From positions 1 to 60,924 of the forward strand of contig DGSL01000018.1 in the NCBI GenBank assembly GCA_002393965.1: DNA of 60,924 nt, in the 5' to 3' direction. How positions within the stretch are numbered: the stretch's first letter is position 1; the number at the start of each line of letters is the position of its first letter. Origin of the DNA: Bacteroidales bacterium UBA4363. Lineage in GTDB: Bacteria > Bacteroidota > Bacteroidia > Bacteroidales > Paludibacteraceae. The position numbers and the translations under genes were made by a program. Positions 15,775 through 24,375 of the stretch are shown one piece after another. Below the pieces are notes generated by a model, which saw only the letters and a program-made list of their open reading frames with translations, did not search any database and was not told the origin of the DNA.

Positions 15775-18069
15775 CTACTCTTCTAATGTGGATTCACAAA
15801 TCTTTTCATTGCACTCTAAACAAACCGATTTGTCTGTGTCTGGGAATGCTTGAGCGATAAGGCAATCAAGTTTATGAAGAAAAGATTCTTTCGTTTCTTT
15901 CTCATCAATAGAAAAATAGAAATTGTTTTCTGGAGTGTCAGAGTTTTCTTGATTTTTTAGTTTTTTCCCTTCCCAATTATCGTTCATTAGACATACAGTG
16001 TTGTTTGAGTAGTATATAAAATAATACTGCTGCTTGTATTGGAAAAAAATATTTGAGCCATATAAGAAATTTGTTCCAGGAACTTTATCCTCATTGTTAA
16101 GCATAATCATATCATTAATCAGGACTCTATCTCTAATGCCCGAATCCAAAAAGACACCTTTTGCACTAGGATAAATCGCTTTGTGTCCGTGATATTGATA
16201 AATCCAAGATTTTGGAATTTTCTGTATTACAAAATCTAACAATTTAGTATTAGACAATTGATAAATGGTGTTTTGTGCAAAATCTTGTGAAGGTTTGCAT
16301 TCCAAAATATTTCTTTCTCCTACCATTAATTGGTATATAGGTCTTACTATATTATCATTTAATAAGTAATAACGCCAAGCCTCATCATTATTATTAAATA
16401 CACCTTTACTATTATGCCATAATAACTTCCAAAAATTTTCAGGAGAGAAACGGCTGATTAATGCTTTCAAAAGTTCTGCATTGTCAAAGGCTTTGTTCAT
16501 TGCCGACATATTAGGCTCTAAAATTTCTTTAAAATATGCTTTTGCATTGTTCCATTTACGATTAAAGACATCCTCCCCCCAATCATCTCCAATACTCTCT
16601 TTGGTAAACAAGAAACGAATAGCTCCTTTGAAAAAGGCGTATTTCTCAGCTTCGATGATGATTTCTTCCCAAGTTTTTCCATCCGAGCGTTGTTCTCCGT
16701 TAAGGATTTGTTTGGCTTTGGCGATTTCTTCTTTCAATTGGTCTGATATATTATCTTTAAATTTATTGTTAGAAAGACTTTCATAGAAAGTAGCAATATT
16801 GTTTTCGTGCTTAAATTTATATATCTCTCCTGCACGTTTACAATACGTAACAAAGTTATCATATTCCGAAACGTAGTTTTCTGCCATATTCCAAGCAAAT
16901 CTCATTGCTGATTCGACACCATCAAACAAGATATATGTAAAAATGACTGACAATAATTTGTATTCAGATTTGTCAGACACTTTAATTGTGTCTTTACTCC
17001 AATAAGGTTTTATTGTCGGCGCAATTGTCAAGGCATACGCCAAAGCAGGGAAAGCATTATCTAATTTCAATACTTTTTCTATTGGCTCAAATTGGATATA
17101 GTCAGCGTAGTTTTTGTCATTTTCTTCTTTTTTGTTAATTACCTTCAGATTTTCCGCAATTGTTTTTTCCTCTGATTCTTGTCCAAAGGCAGCCCAATAT
17201 CCCGACAAGAAGCGGACTATGAACTTGGCTATATTTACATCATATTTACTTGGGTTATCTTTATCCCAAAACGCAATCGCCCAATCTCTGTCCATAAAGA
17301 ACTTCCACTTCTCTTTGAAACTATCCTTTGGCGCAGCATTGTTTTCAGGGAACCATTTCGTTTCTACTTTATTGGTATCACGTAACAACTTTTCAATTTT
17401 GGATTTCAAATTTTCAAAAGCAGTCAATGGTTTGCCACGAGAGTTCATTTTCAGATAAAGATTCTCGTTCAGACCGTTGGATTCCAAATCAAAGAAAAAG
17501 AAAGTAACCTTATTCAGATTTGGATAGTCAGTTATTTCCTTACATTTTTCGTGAATGGCATCTAACATATTCAACATTCCTTCCACGGTCGGGTCTTTTT
17601 CCCAATAATTCATAAACCAGGAAGAATCCTTTATAACATCGGATACTTTTTTGTCTTTTTGGACAGTCCATTCTTCACTTGTAATGCTTTTGCAAAAGTC
17701 TGATGCAGCACGCCGTGTGTCGTAAGAGAATTTGGACAAATTAAGTTCTGTATTTGTTTTCCCTGCTTTTTGACCATAAAGAAACAACAAGAAAAGCGTT
17801 GTCAATCGTTGCTGACCATCGACAGGAATGAAACAGTTCATTTCTTTGCCGTCGATAATTCTTTTCTCATTAGAACCAAACACAAGGTCAAAGTGAACAT
17901 CTTTGTCACTGAAAATGTCAGTCAGCAAATTGTTTCTGACATCAGTTGCTTTTTTGTCAGTACGTCCTTGGGCATAATCACGCTGAATCATTGGAACCAG
18001 TATTTTATCATATTGCTCCAATAAATTAGAAAAGGTATATTCTTGATAATTTGATGTATTATTGCTCAT
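15775..18069 (-). CDS. DUF262 protein (GmrS-like), 764 aa
   Basis: The N-terminal DUF262 domain shows the ParB/GmrS-type nucleotidase motifs: LVPMIQRDYAQGR near residue 22 and FIPVDGQQRLTTLFLLFL near residue 82. These are the IxxxQRxYxW and DGQQRLTT signatures of type IV restriction factors such as GmrSD and BrxU. A clear C-terminal HNH motif is not evident; the C-terminus is cysteine-bearing (CLECNEKIC). The start MSNNTSNYQ at 18069 overlaps the stop of the upstream DUF262 gene by 11 bp, which indicates coupled translation. The pair likely works as a complex on modified DNA. Confidence 0.85.
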   Translation of the reverse strand: MSNNTSNYQEYTFSNLLEQYDKILVPMIQRDYAQGRTDKKATDVRNNLLTDIFSDKDVHFDLVFGSNEKRIIDGKEMNCFIPVDGQQRLTTLFLLFLYGQKAGKTNTELNLSKFSYDTRRAASDFCKSITSEEWTVQKDKKVSDVIKDSSWFMNYWEKDPTVEGMLNMLDAIHEKCKEITDYPNLNKVTFFFFDLESNGLNENLYLKMNSRGKPLTAFENLKSKIEKLLRDTNKVETKWFPENNAAPKDSFKEKWKFFMDRDWAIAFWDKDNPSKYDVNIAKFIVRFLSGYWAAFGQESEEKTIAENLKVINKKEENDKNYADYIQFEPIEKVLKLDNAFPALAYALTIAPTIKPYWSKDTIKVSDKSEYKLLSVIFTYILFDGVESAMRFAWNMAENYVSEYDNFVTYCKRAGEIYKFKHENNIATFYESLSNNKFKDNISDQLKEEIAKAKQILNGEQRSDGKTWEEIIIEAEKYAFFKGAIRFLFTKESIGDDWGEDVFNRKWNNAKAYFKEILEPNMSAMNKAFDNAELLKALISRFSPENFWKLLWHNSKGVFNNNDEAWRYYLLNDNIVRPIYQLMVGERNILECKPSQDFAQNTIYQLSNTKLLDFVIQKIPKSWIYQYHGHKAIYPSAKGVFLDSGIRDRVLINDMIMLNNEDKVPGTNFLYGSNIFFQYKQQYYFIYYSNNTVCLMNDNWEGKKLKNQENSDTPENNFYFSIDEKETKESFLHKLDCLIAQAFPDTDKSVCLECNEKICESTLEE

Positions 18070-19786
18070 TGCTAAAGAAGTTTTTAATAGTTTGTTCAAG
18101 TTTCTTTTTGTATGACTCTCTGTCCTTTTCATCCCAAAATGCCATTTGTTCAGGATTGTCAGAATAGAACTTCATAAAGACATTCATACTGCAAGCAGGT
18201 ATGAAGCTGCCTTGCTGATAATACTCTTGAAGTTTCTGTCTTTTTTCAAAAAAGAATTTATTACCAATTCCTTTGTTGTCGTGTTCCGTTAGAAGTGTTA
18301 AATTTTGGACACCCATCAATTCATCACCAACAGCAATAAACTTAGCCTTTGCTTCTTCAATGATATTTTTATTTTCATCAAAAAGTTTTTTTAGATTTTC
18401 GTCTTTACTGAAGGGCTCAATAGCTTTTTTCAAGTCTTCCTTTGGATTCTGTGGCGAGATATGCTCAACATTCCAATTATATGCATGAAGGTTAGCGAAT
18501 GAAAACTTGACAGCCTCTTGTGGCCTTTCATTTAGAGTTGCGATATTGAACAGCAGTAGTAAATTGAAAACCTTGGCTTTATTATCATCATACCTTAATT
18601 GCATAAAACCATCAGGATGATCAATGTGATTCTTACATTCATCGACAAGCCATTTCTTGAATTCTTTTTTTGACTTTTCTTCGCAGAACTTCTTGTAGAT
18701 TTCGCATAATGTTTTTCCTCCATTTGCGGCTCTATGATAGCCGATGAGATTGTACATTACAGAATCATTGAACCATCCTTCCATAATATAGAATACTTTT
18801 CTAACCTTTTCCCATATTATCTTTGATTCCTTGTAAGAATCTTCGCTTTTATTTCCATTAATCAAATCATTGAAATAGAAGAATGTTCTAAGAGGTTCTT
18901 CAGTACGATATTTGTGATTGTGCTCACTCGACTCAAGCATTAAATCAAACAGCAGATTGATGCAAGATGAGGGTTTCTCTTTATTACCTGCAAGAAAATA
19001 CCAGAAATCATCCTGCCGCAACGTACGTTCTATTTGGTCAAACTCATCGGCAAGCAAACGTTGCTCTACTTCGCGGTGTACAATATCTTCCTTGCCCACT
19101 TTATTCAAAAACAGAGCTTTGATAAGTTCTGCATTCGTAAGAGCGATTTTTCCAGAATTGAGATTGTTGAAAATATCGTGTTCTTGCCCTTCGGAAACTT
19201 CTCCTACATTATAGAAGATAAATTTTGTTTGCTCCAAAATCTTATCGCAAAACTTCTTAGTGTCTATTTCAATATTCTTAGGATTAATCCAATTTTTTTC
19301 TTCATTAGTTCGTTTCTCTATATGAATCCACCTATCAATGAAATATTTTGCACTCGTCAAATGGTATAATTCGATATTATCATTCTTAATCTCATCGCTC
19401 GAATCGCACTTTTCAATGTATGACTCTCGCTCATATTCTATGGACGGACACCCTTTATTCTTCAATGCTTTTAAAATCAAATAAATGGTAGTTAAACGCT
19501 GCTGTCCATCAATGACAATCCATTCCCCTTTAAGTATTTTTTTTACTTCATCGATTGAATTAACCTGCTTTATTTCTGCTAGCAAATCCTTTTCCCGCTC
19601 TTTTACGACTAATGGTTGAAGACAATAGAAATCACCATCAACACCCTTGCTGAACTCCAAAATATCATTTAGCAAGTTTTCAATTTGCAAGTCCGTCCAA
19701 CGGTATCCCCTTTGATACGACGGTATAAAGAACTTCATTTCAAGAAGTTCGCTAACTGATTTTAATTCAATTTTATTTTCTGCCAT
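18059..19786 (-). CDS. DUF262-DUF1524 (GmrSD-like) protein with HNH nuclease domain, 575 aa
   Basis: N-terminal DUF262 with FIPSYQRGYRWTDLQIENLL (near residue 18) and WIVIDGQQRLTTIYLIL (near residue 90). C-terminal DUF1524 HNH domain with NVEHISPQNP (near residue 437) and QNLTLLTEHDNKGIGNK, the expected His-His-Asn arrangement. Fused GmrSD proteins use nucleotide hydrolysis to cut DNA with modified bases. I take MAENKIEL at 19786; a start 17 codons upstream would overlap the previous gene. It follows the DnaQ-like stop by 20 bp. It is likely the main DNA-cutting subunit of the operon. Confidence 0.88.
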   Translation of the reverse strand: MAENKIELKSVSELLEMKFFIPSYQRGYRWTDLQIENLLNDILEFSKGVDGDFYCLQPLVVKEREKDLLAEIKQVNSIDEVKKILKGEWIVIDGQQRLTTIYLILKALKNKGCPSIEYERESYIEKCDSSDEIKNDNIELYHLTSAKYFIDRWIHIEKRTNEEKNWINPKNIEIDTKKFCDKILEQTKFIFYNVGEVSEGQEHDIFNNLNSGKIALTNAELIKALFLNKVGKEDIVHREVEQRLLADEFDQIERTLRQDDFWYFLAGNKEKPSSCINLLFDLMLESSEHNHKYRTEEPLRTFFYFNDLINGNKSEDSYKESKIIWEKVRKVFYIMEGWFNDSVMYNLIGYHRAANGGKTLCEIYKKFCEEKSKKEFKKWLVDECKNHIDHPDGFMQLRYDDNKAKVFNLLLLFNIATLNERPQEAVKFSFANLHAYNWNVEHISPQNPKEDLKKAIEPFSKDENLKKLFDENKNIIEEAKAKFIAVGDELMGVQNLTLLTEHDNKGIGNKFFFEKRQKLQEYYQQGSFIPACSMNVFMKFYSDNPEQMAFWDEKDRESYKKKLEQTIKNFFSNEQ

Positions 19787-19806
19787 AATGATGTATCTTT
19801 TCTTTA

Positions 19807-20298
19807 TTATAGAATTTCTCTCGCTATCCACGCACAAGCCTCTGCATCTGCCAATGCGTGATGATGATCTTCCAACTCATATCCACAGGCTGCGGCCACT
19901 GTTTGAAGTTGGTGATTTTCTAAATCAGGGAGCACTCGTCGTGAAACACAAAGGGTATCGTAAAACTCATAGTCAGGATAATCCATCTGATATACTCGAA
20001 ACACAGCCTTCAGACACCCTTCGTCAAAAGGCTTATTATGAGCGACAAGCGGTAAACCCTCTATCAGAGGTTCTATTTGCGCCCATACTTTCGGGAATAC
20101 TGGTGCATCCTCAGTATCTTCATGACAGAGACCATGAACCTGAGAACACCAATAGTTATAATAGTTCGGCTCTGGTTGGATGAGAGAGTAGAACGTATCT
20201 ACAATCTCACCATTTCGTACAATGACGATACCTACAGAGCATACGCTGCTGCGCTCATTATTGGCTGTTTCAAAATCTATAGCTGCAAAGTCCTTCAT
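19807..20298 (-). CDS. DnaQ-like 3'-5' exonuclease, 163 aa (in Nmad operon)
   Basis: DEDDh exonuclease with all catalytic positions present: IDFETANNE at residue 7, AHNKPFDEG near 89, HHALADAEA near 147. It is almost identical to the copy at 11853-12344. In the operon it lies between Nmad3-like (15 bp upstream) and DUF262-HNH (20 bp downstream), so it is expressed with a putative modification module and a modification-dependent nuclease. It could trim ends made by the nucleases. The truncated copy at 5367 shows that this gene is a frequent partner in the island. Confidence 0.88.
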   Translation of the reverse strand: MKDFAAIDFETANNERSSVCSVGIVIVRNGEIVDTFYSLIQPEPNYYNYWCSQVHGLCHEDTEDAPVFPKVWAQIEPLIEGLPLVAHNKPFDEGCLKAVFRVYQMDYPDYEFYDTLCVSRRVLPDLENHQLQTVAAACGYELEDHHHALADAEACAWIAREIL

Positions 20299-20313
20299 AT
20301 TGCTCTTTATTAC

Positions 20314-21111
20314 TTACTGTATGATTCGTTTTACCCATTCTATTATTTGAGGTGTTGCGTCCATTACGAATTCTTGACCTCTTCCTGCCGACTTAAAACA
20401 GTCATTCAACCATGATTTTGTATTATATGAGATAGAAACGTCCTTAAAATAATCTGGTAGATCCCAATATCTACGAGACATTCCATCTTTTGTTAGTACA
20501 CGGTCACGCCGAAAATCAAGAACATCGCAACCACTTAGCGACGGTTGAATTGACAGCATATTTGTCGGAAGAAAAATCGCGTTTTGATGAGATGCCCATG
20601 CGTCATTATACATAAAGTGAGGATGATCTTTAAGGAAGTCTGGAACATTCTCTTTTCGACTTATAATTTCGCCTATTTGCATGTACCCATAAATGATATG
20701 TGCATCCAATCCATCTTTCTTGTATTGAAGATGCCCATCAATGATAACAGTTTCTCTAAACCAACCAAAAAAAAGGAATATATCTCCTACAGATACTTTC
20801 TGATTGCGTAAATGAGAAAGTGCCGCATTCATTTGACCAAAAGCCGGTTGCCAGTTTGGTTGTCTCTTTTTGGAGTCTATCCTTAAATCTGGGTCTAAAT
20901 GGCATTTGCTACATATGTTGCATTCTGTCCTGGGATTCAATGATGAAATAATATCATAATAGCTCTTGCCATTCCACTGAAGCAACGAGAACATGTTGGA
21001 GTCTTCCTCGTTGGGAATAGGCAGAGACAGTAACGTGCCGTCAGGCATTATAGGACTTGCTTGCTTCCCTGCTGAGGAATCAAATCCCTTTCTACTTAAT
21101 ATTACTTTCAT
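20314..21111 (-). CDS. Nmad3-like (nucleotide modification associated domain 3) protein, 265 aa
   Basis: The N-terminus MKVILSRKGFDSSAGKQASP with DGTLLSLPIPNEE just after is the signature I know from Nmad3 proteins, which are linked to phage and bacterial DNA base modification. A CxxC pair with a nearby cysteine (CNICSKC, near residue 66), FLFFGWFRE (near residue 115) and IIYGYMQIGEI (near residue 138) follow. The family is thought to make or recognise modified nucleotides; its chemistry is not known to me. The start overlaps the Nmad2-like stop by 4 bp (ATGA). Confidence 0.75.
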   Translation of the reverse strand: MKVILSRKGFDSSAGKQASPIMPDGTLLSLPIPNEEDSNMFSLLQWNGKSYYDIISSLNPRTECNICSKCHLDPDLRIDSKKRQPNWQPAFGQMNAALSHLRNQKVSVGDIFLFFGWFRETVIIDGHLQYKKDGLDAHIIYGYMQIGEIISRKENVPDFLKDHPHFMYNDAWASHQNAIFLPTNMLSIQPSLSGCDVLDFRRDRVLTKDGMSRRYWDLPDYFKDVSISYNTKSWLNDCFKSAGRGQEFVMDATPQIIEWVKRIIQ

Positions 21112-21707
21112 ATCTTACCTTTTATTATTACTCTTCTGTCATTTTTGATAAAGCGAATGAACCTGTCATAATCATCAAGTACAAGTTTCTTGCATCGAGG
21201 AACTGTTACATTAAATACATCCTTTTCTATGTCAATGGCATTATCAACACCATAATAATAGAATTCCTCACATATCAAAACGTATTTACCACTTAGGTCA
21301 TGTATTATATCTTCTTTAGTGTGGTTGCTGTTGCTAACTTGCTCATAGTCATTATAATCATTCGGATTTGCAAGTAATGGCTTGTATATATTATCTCCTG
21401 AATCATATAATGACTTCATTCCTTTTATTTCATGTGGGTATTTCTCTGGATATTGTAGCCAGTATTCTGCAAACGTGAGTTTCTTTTGGATTCTTGCCAA
21501 ATAGATAAGTTGGGGATGGTCAAAAGAGTATATTCTGTCATTTTTTCCATGAACCACCTTAGCTGTCCATCCGGAAATCCAATCCCCAACTTGAGAACAA
21601 CGTCTAATGGTTGGCTTACAGATAGCCAGAGTTAAAACTCCATGATGTGGATTGGGGGCACTTTCTGTGTCCCAAGTCATCTTATAACAGTACAGATAGT
21701 TCTTCAT
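21108..21707 (-). CDS. Nmad2-like (nucleotide modification associated domain 2) protein, 199 aa
   Basis: The stretch APNPHHGVLTLAICKPTIRR with VGDWISGW just after (residues 17-45) is the Nmad2 signature, typically written as APNxxxGxLTLAxCKPxIRR and GDWI. Further conserved-looking parts are LIYLARIQKKLTFAEYW (near residue 67) and YVLICEEFYYYG (near residue 142). The family is associated with nucleotide modification; the reaction is unknown. It sits 3 bp after the unknown gene at 21711 and overlaps Nmad3-like, so the two are surely coupled. Confidence 0.75.
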   Translation of the reverse strand: MKNYLYCYKMTWDTESAPNPHHGVLTLAICKPTIRRCSQVGDWISGWTAKVVHGKNDRIYSFDHPQLIYLARIQKKLTFAEYWLQYPEKYPHEIKGMKSLYDSGDNIYKPLLANPNDYNDYEQVSNSNHTKEDIIHDLSGKYVLICEEFYYYGVDNAIDIEKDVFNVTVPRCKKLVLDDYDRFIRFIKNDRRVIIKGKI

Positions 21708-21710
21708 TTT

Positions 21711-22757
21711 TTATATATTAGTCTCTTCCAATCCTAAAATGTTGCTAAAAATCCAAAAGGGCAAAACAACATTACGGATGTGAAATTCATACCACTCCCA
21801 AAAACACTTCGCCACTTTTATTTTCAAGTTGCCAGTAATATGGAACACACCTTTGAAATCGGCAAGCACGAATACTTCTTCAGGACAGCTGTGTGCATAG
21901 AGCAAGAATTCACTTATGGCATTCTTCAGACCATCTATAAAACCTGCTTTATCAGGCATACTTATCGCATAACACTTTTCATATTGGCAGCTTGGTGAAT
22001 TGTCTGCAAAAACGATGTAAGTGGGTTCCCCATCTAAATCATACGATTCGCGGTCACGGAGGTATGTTAATGTCATGTCGTCAGTAAACATTTCATCTAT
22101 TTCTTTATATGCCCAGGGTGCAGTTTTTTTCCTCTGGGGCCGCCCCCCAATGAAAGTTGGTGCATCCATCGCTAAGGATGCTCGTTCTCCTATTTTTTCA
22201 AACGATGGTCCACCCTGACAAAATCCATCTGCAGCCCATCTTACAAAGAAAGGATCAAACTCCTTAAACATAATCGGATTCACATCCACAAATGCGGTAC
22301 CTACCTTATGAACGACACCACTTTGATTAAACTGAATATCGCAATTATCCCCAATCATTCCAGGAATGTCAGTATTACCAAAATCAAAATATCTCACGAC
22401 AGACGTATAGCCTTGATACGTGACAACATCTCCAGTAAAGATTTCTTGTCCTATATCGTCTTTCAAGCGGGTTTCAACTCCTGCGAAGATGACAGGAACT
22501 GTTGACCACAGCGTATGCGACATTTGGTCGGGTTTATGGTATGGCGTATAATTAAGGTTCTTGGTTATGAGCATCATTACATCACCATTAAAATAGTAGT
22601 CGCCAAAATATGCATAGTCAAACCTACCCATAGGGTTGATGAACCGTACACGTCGGCTTAACAAAAAGTGCTTGAGGTCCTTACGCTCAATGATGTCACG
22701 ATAATAGACCCGGCAAAGGTCCTGAATTCCTCTGAAACTAAAATTGACATTATCCAT
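21711..22757 (-). CDS. Hypothetical protein, 348 aa (second gene of Nmad operon)
   Basis: I do not recognise this family. It starts 2 bp after the WYL gene stop and ends 3 bp before Nmad2-like. The segment IGQEIFTGDVVTYQGYTSVV (near residue 103) resembles the EIxxGDxV turn of YopX-like beta proteins, which may mean a small barrel. A C-terminal helical region (WEWYEFHIRNVVLPFWI) ends the protein. No signal peptide. Tight linkage suggests a partner of the Nmad proteins. Confidence 0.65.
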   Translation of the reverse strand: MDNVNFSFRGIQDLCRVYYRDIIERKDLKHFLLSRRVRFINPMGRFDYAYFGDYYFNGDVMMLITKNLNYTPYHKPDQMSHTLWSTVPVIFAGVETRLKDDIGQEIFTGDVVTYQGYTSVVRYFDFGNTDIPGMIGDNCDIQFNQSGVVHKVGTAFVDVNPIMFKEFDPFFVRWAADGFCQGGPSFEKIGERASLAMDAPTFIGGRPQRKKTAPWAYKEIDEMFTDDMTLTYLRDRESYDLDGEPTYIVFADNSPSCQYEKCYAISMPDKAGFIDGLKNAISEFLLYAHSCPEEVFVLADFKGVFHITGNLKIKVAKCFWEWYEFHIRNVVLPFWIFSNILGLEETNI

Positions 22758-22759
22758 AG

Positions 22760-23692
22760 TTAATCCTCCTTATATTTGTTCCACATTCTCTTTATCTTAC
22801 CTGCCATCTCTTTGCGGAGCCAGTAGGGTTCAAGTACCTCCATGTCTTCACCATTCCAAAGAAGTTCCTGCTGGAAATCGAACTCTGGACGGAGATTAAA
22901 GGTAAAGATGCTGTACTCTTCGTTGCGCTCTATCTCTTCCTGCGACTCGTGCATCTTCAGGTCACGGATGTAGTTGGCCTTTCCTGCTGATACTTTCAGT
23001 TTAACTGGTTGTATCTTCACAGACTGTTCGACAATGATTCCAAAGCAGCCGTCAAAGAAATCCTCTGCCGTCCAGTCCTTCGGCATTTCAAAAGTCTCAT
23101 CTGTTGCATGAAGATATTTGATCCGATCGAGGGAATAGATGCGTGGCCCTTTCTCATAATAATAGGAATAAGTGCTACGAGCCACCATGTACCAACGCTG
23201 CCGGAAAAGTTTTACACAATACGGCTGAACATCGTAGTTGTTCTCCTCATCCTTCCAATAACTGTGATAAGTCATGTTTAGCACCCGGTTTTCCTTCATG
23301 GCTTCGATGATGGGCTGAAGATAGTTCTGACCAGACGGAACGTATTCCAGAATAATACGGTCTTTGATGCTCTGGCTGTTTGCCAAGGCATTGCTCACAC
23401 AGAAAGTATTGTAGAGCCAGGAACGGAGTCCGTTCTTGCTAATATCCTCTTCATTCTCAATATAATATCGGTACTCGGCACGCCCTTCATTGGCGATGTC
23501 GATACCGAACATGTCATGGATGACATATCTCCAGTTGTCGAAGGTACGTTTGGGGATATCCTCACCTCTGCTAATGTCATCGCGAAGCCATAGCTCGTTC
23601 AGTTCTTTGAACGAGATCTTACGTTTGCGATAGATGGTCTCTATCACCCAGACGTATTTAGTTATCAAACTTTGTCCTCTTTCGTTGTCCAT
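22760..23692 (-). CDS. WYL-domain regulator, 310 aa
   Basis: An N-terminal winged-helix-like part (LITKYVWVIETIYRKRKISF, residues 8-27, then a second helix with WLRDD) is followed by a WYL domain with RQRWYMVARSTYS and RIYSLDRI (about residues 165-190). A C-terminal extension (LLWNGEDMEVLEPYWLRKEM) is typical of WYL regulators. WYL proteins sense nucleic-acid or nucleotide ligands and often control defence operons. I use MDNERGQ at 23692; a start at 23713 would lie closer to H7. It is the first gene of the operon, and H7 lies 31 nt upstream, so it may control this and other H-preceded genes. Confidence 0.85.
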   Translation of the reverse strand: MDNERGQSLITKYVWVIETIYRKRKISFKELNELWLRDDISRGEDIPKRTFDNWRYVIHDMFGIDIANEGRAEYRYYIENEEDISKNGLRSWLYNTFCVSNALANSQSIKDRIILEYVPSGQNYLQPIIEAMKENRVLNMTYHSYWKDEENNYDVQPYCVKLFRQRWYMVARSTYSYYYEKGPRIYSLDRIKYLHATDETFEMPKDWTAEDFFDGCFGIIVEQSVKIQPVKLKVSAGKANYIRDLKMHESQEEIERNEEYSIFTFNLRPEFDFQQELLWNGEDMEVLEPYWLRKEMAGKIKRMWNKYKED

Positions 23693-23723
23693 ATTTCTAT
23701 GATTTTTCTGCAAAAAAAAGACA

Positions 23724-23750
23724 AGGGTACGCCAAACTGTAGCAGAGGTT
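23724..23750 (-). repeat. Hairpin element H7 (most diverged copy)
   Basis: Degenerate copy upstream of the WYL operon. The inner five stem pairs survive on the minus strand (two as G-U), while the outer stem is lost. The downstream T-rich tract with TTTTTTTTGCAG is kept, and the ATG of the WYL gene follows 31 nt later. Confidence 0.55.
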
Positions 23751-23790
23751 TAGAGAATAATGAATTATTAACCACTTTTTTCTTCTATTT

Positions 23791-23905
23791 TTATTCGTTG
23801 AGTGTCTTCTCCAAATTATCTATAGAAGGAAGTGATGACTTCAGATTTTCAATTAACTCTTTTGTCTTATAGTCAGCCACGCCTAAAGATTTTTTCTGCC
23901 ATCTT
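23791..23905 (-). pseudogene. 3' remnant of an unknown gene
   Basis: A minus-strand frame of about 38 codons ending KSLGVADYKTKELIENLKSS, then LPSIDNLEKTLNE and a TAA stop. Its coding-like composition and its place just upstream of H7 parallel the gene ends upstream of the other H copies. An in-frame stop lies at the upstream side, so only the end survives. Family unknown. Confidence 0.45.
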
Positions 23906-23970
23906 TTTTATTTTATTCGGTGCAGAAGATAGCTATAAAATCCCTATTACCAAAGGAAAAGAATGTATAA

Positions 23971-24052
23971 TGCCGAAATTCTCAAAGAATTCCTGTTGGA
24001 AATTGCCAAAATTCTCAAAGGGCTGCATCTTTATATATGCCGAAATTCTCAA
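23971..24052. repeat. Three spaced copies of TGCCGAAATTCTCAA
   Basis: TGCC(G/A)AAATTCTCAA occurs at 23971, 24004 and 24038, that is, at steps of 33 and 34 bp, close to three helical turns. All three have the same orientation. Such spacing fits a set of protein-binding sites on one face of DNA. No matching gene is adjacent, so it may be what is left of a regulatory region at the island edge. Confidence 0.6.
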
Positions 24053-24185
24053 TACATCATAATCCAATCATGTGACAGACCTCAACTGAAAAAAGCATGT
24101 AATGTAGGCATAAAATATTCCTAGGAATGTTTACTATTCACTCCTTCCGTTACACAAGTCGCTGTACATCCTCCGCACAACGCCC

Positions 24186-24226
24186 AATCCGCACACTCTT
24201 CTCCCAGTGTGCGGATTTCTTTTTTG
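24186..24226 (+). terminator. Strong intrinsic terminator at the island/core border
   Basis: A perfect 12-bp stem (AATCCGCACACT and complement) with an 8-nt loop followed by TCTTTTTTG on the plus strand. No intact plus-strand gene lies upstream, so it probably ended a core gene lost when the island formed. Confidence 0.75.
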
Positions 24227-24315
24227 TCGACAGAGAGGTTGGAAGCGTCGGTGTAAGGTGACAATCGGAAAGGAACGTCTCCTCAAAAAAAAGATGGAAA
24301 AACAAAAAAAAAGCG

Positions 24316-24323
24316 TACATTTG
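24316..24323 (+). promoter_or_regulatory. -7 box of the alarmone operon promoter
   Basis: TACATTTG matches the Bacteroidetes -7 consensus TAnnTTTG exactly. Transcription would start a few bases downstream, inside the first codons of the longest frame (24328), which supports the ATG at 24376 as the true start. A -33 TTTG is not clear. Confidence 0.55.
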
Positions 24324-24375
24324 GGATATGTATCCGTACGCTTATCCGGACGCATTTATTAAGGAGAACAGGCAA

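Larger units (their letters stand above)
23751..24185. other. Island edge without intact genes
   Basis: No intact gene. It holds a short minus-strand gene remnant (23791-23905), three spaced 15-bp repeats (23971-24052), and a sequence from about 24060 whose base composition starts to look like the core chromosome. No tRNA or obvious attachment duplication was seen. Confidence 0.5.

Noticed and set aside
797..23750. H elements as a CRISPR array
   Set aside because: Spacing is hundreds to thousands of bases and genes lie between the copies.
24070..24095. GACCTCAACTG near 24081 as an eighth H copy
   Set aside because: Only a half-site matches and no second arm follows.
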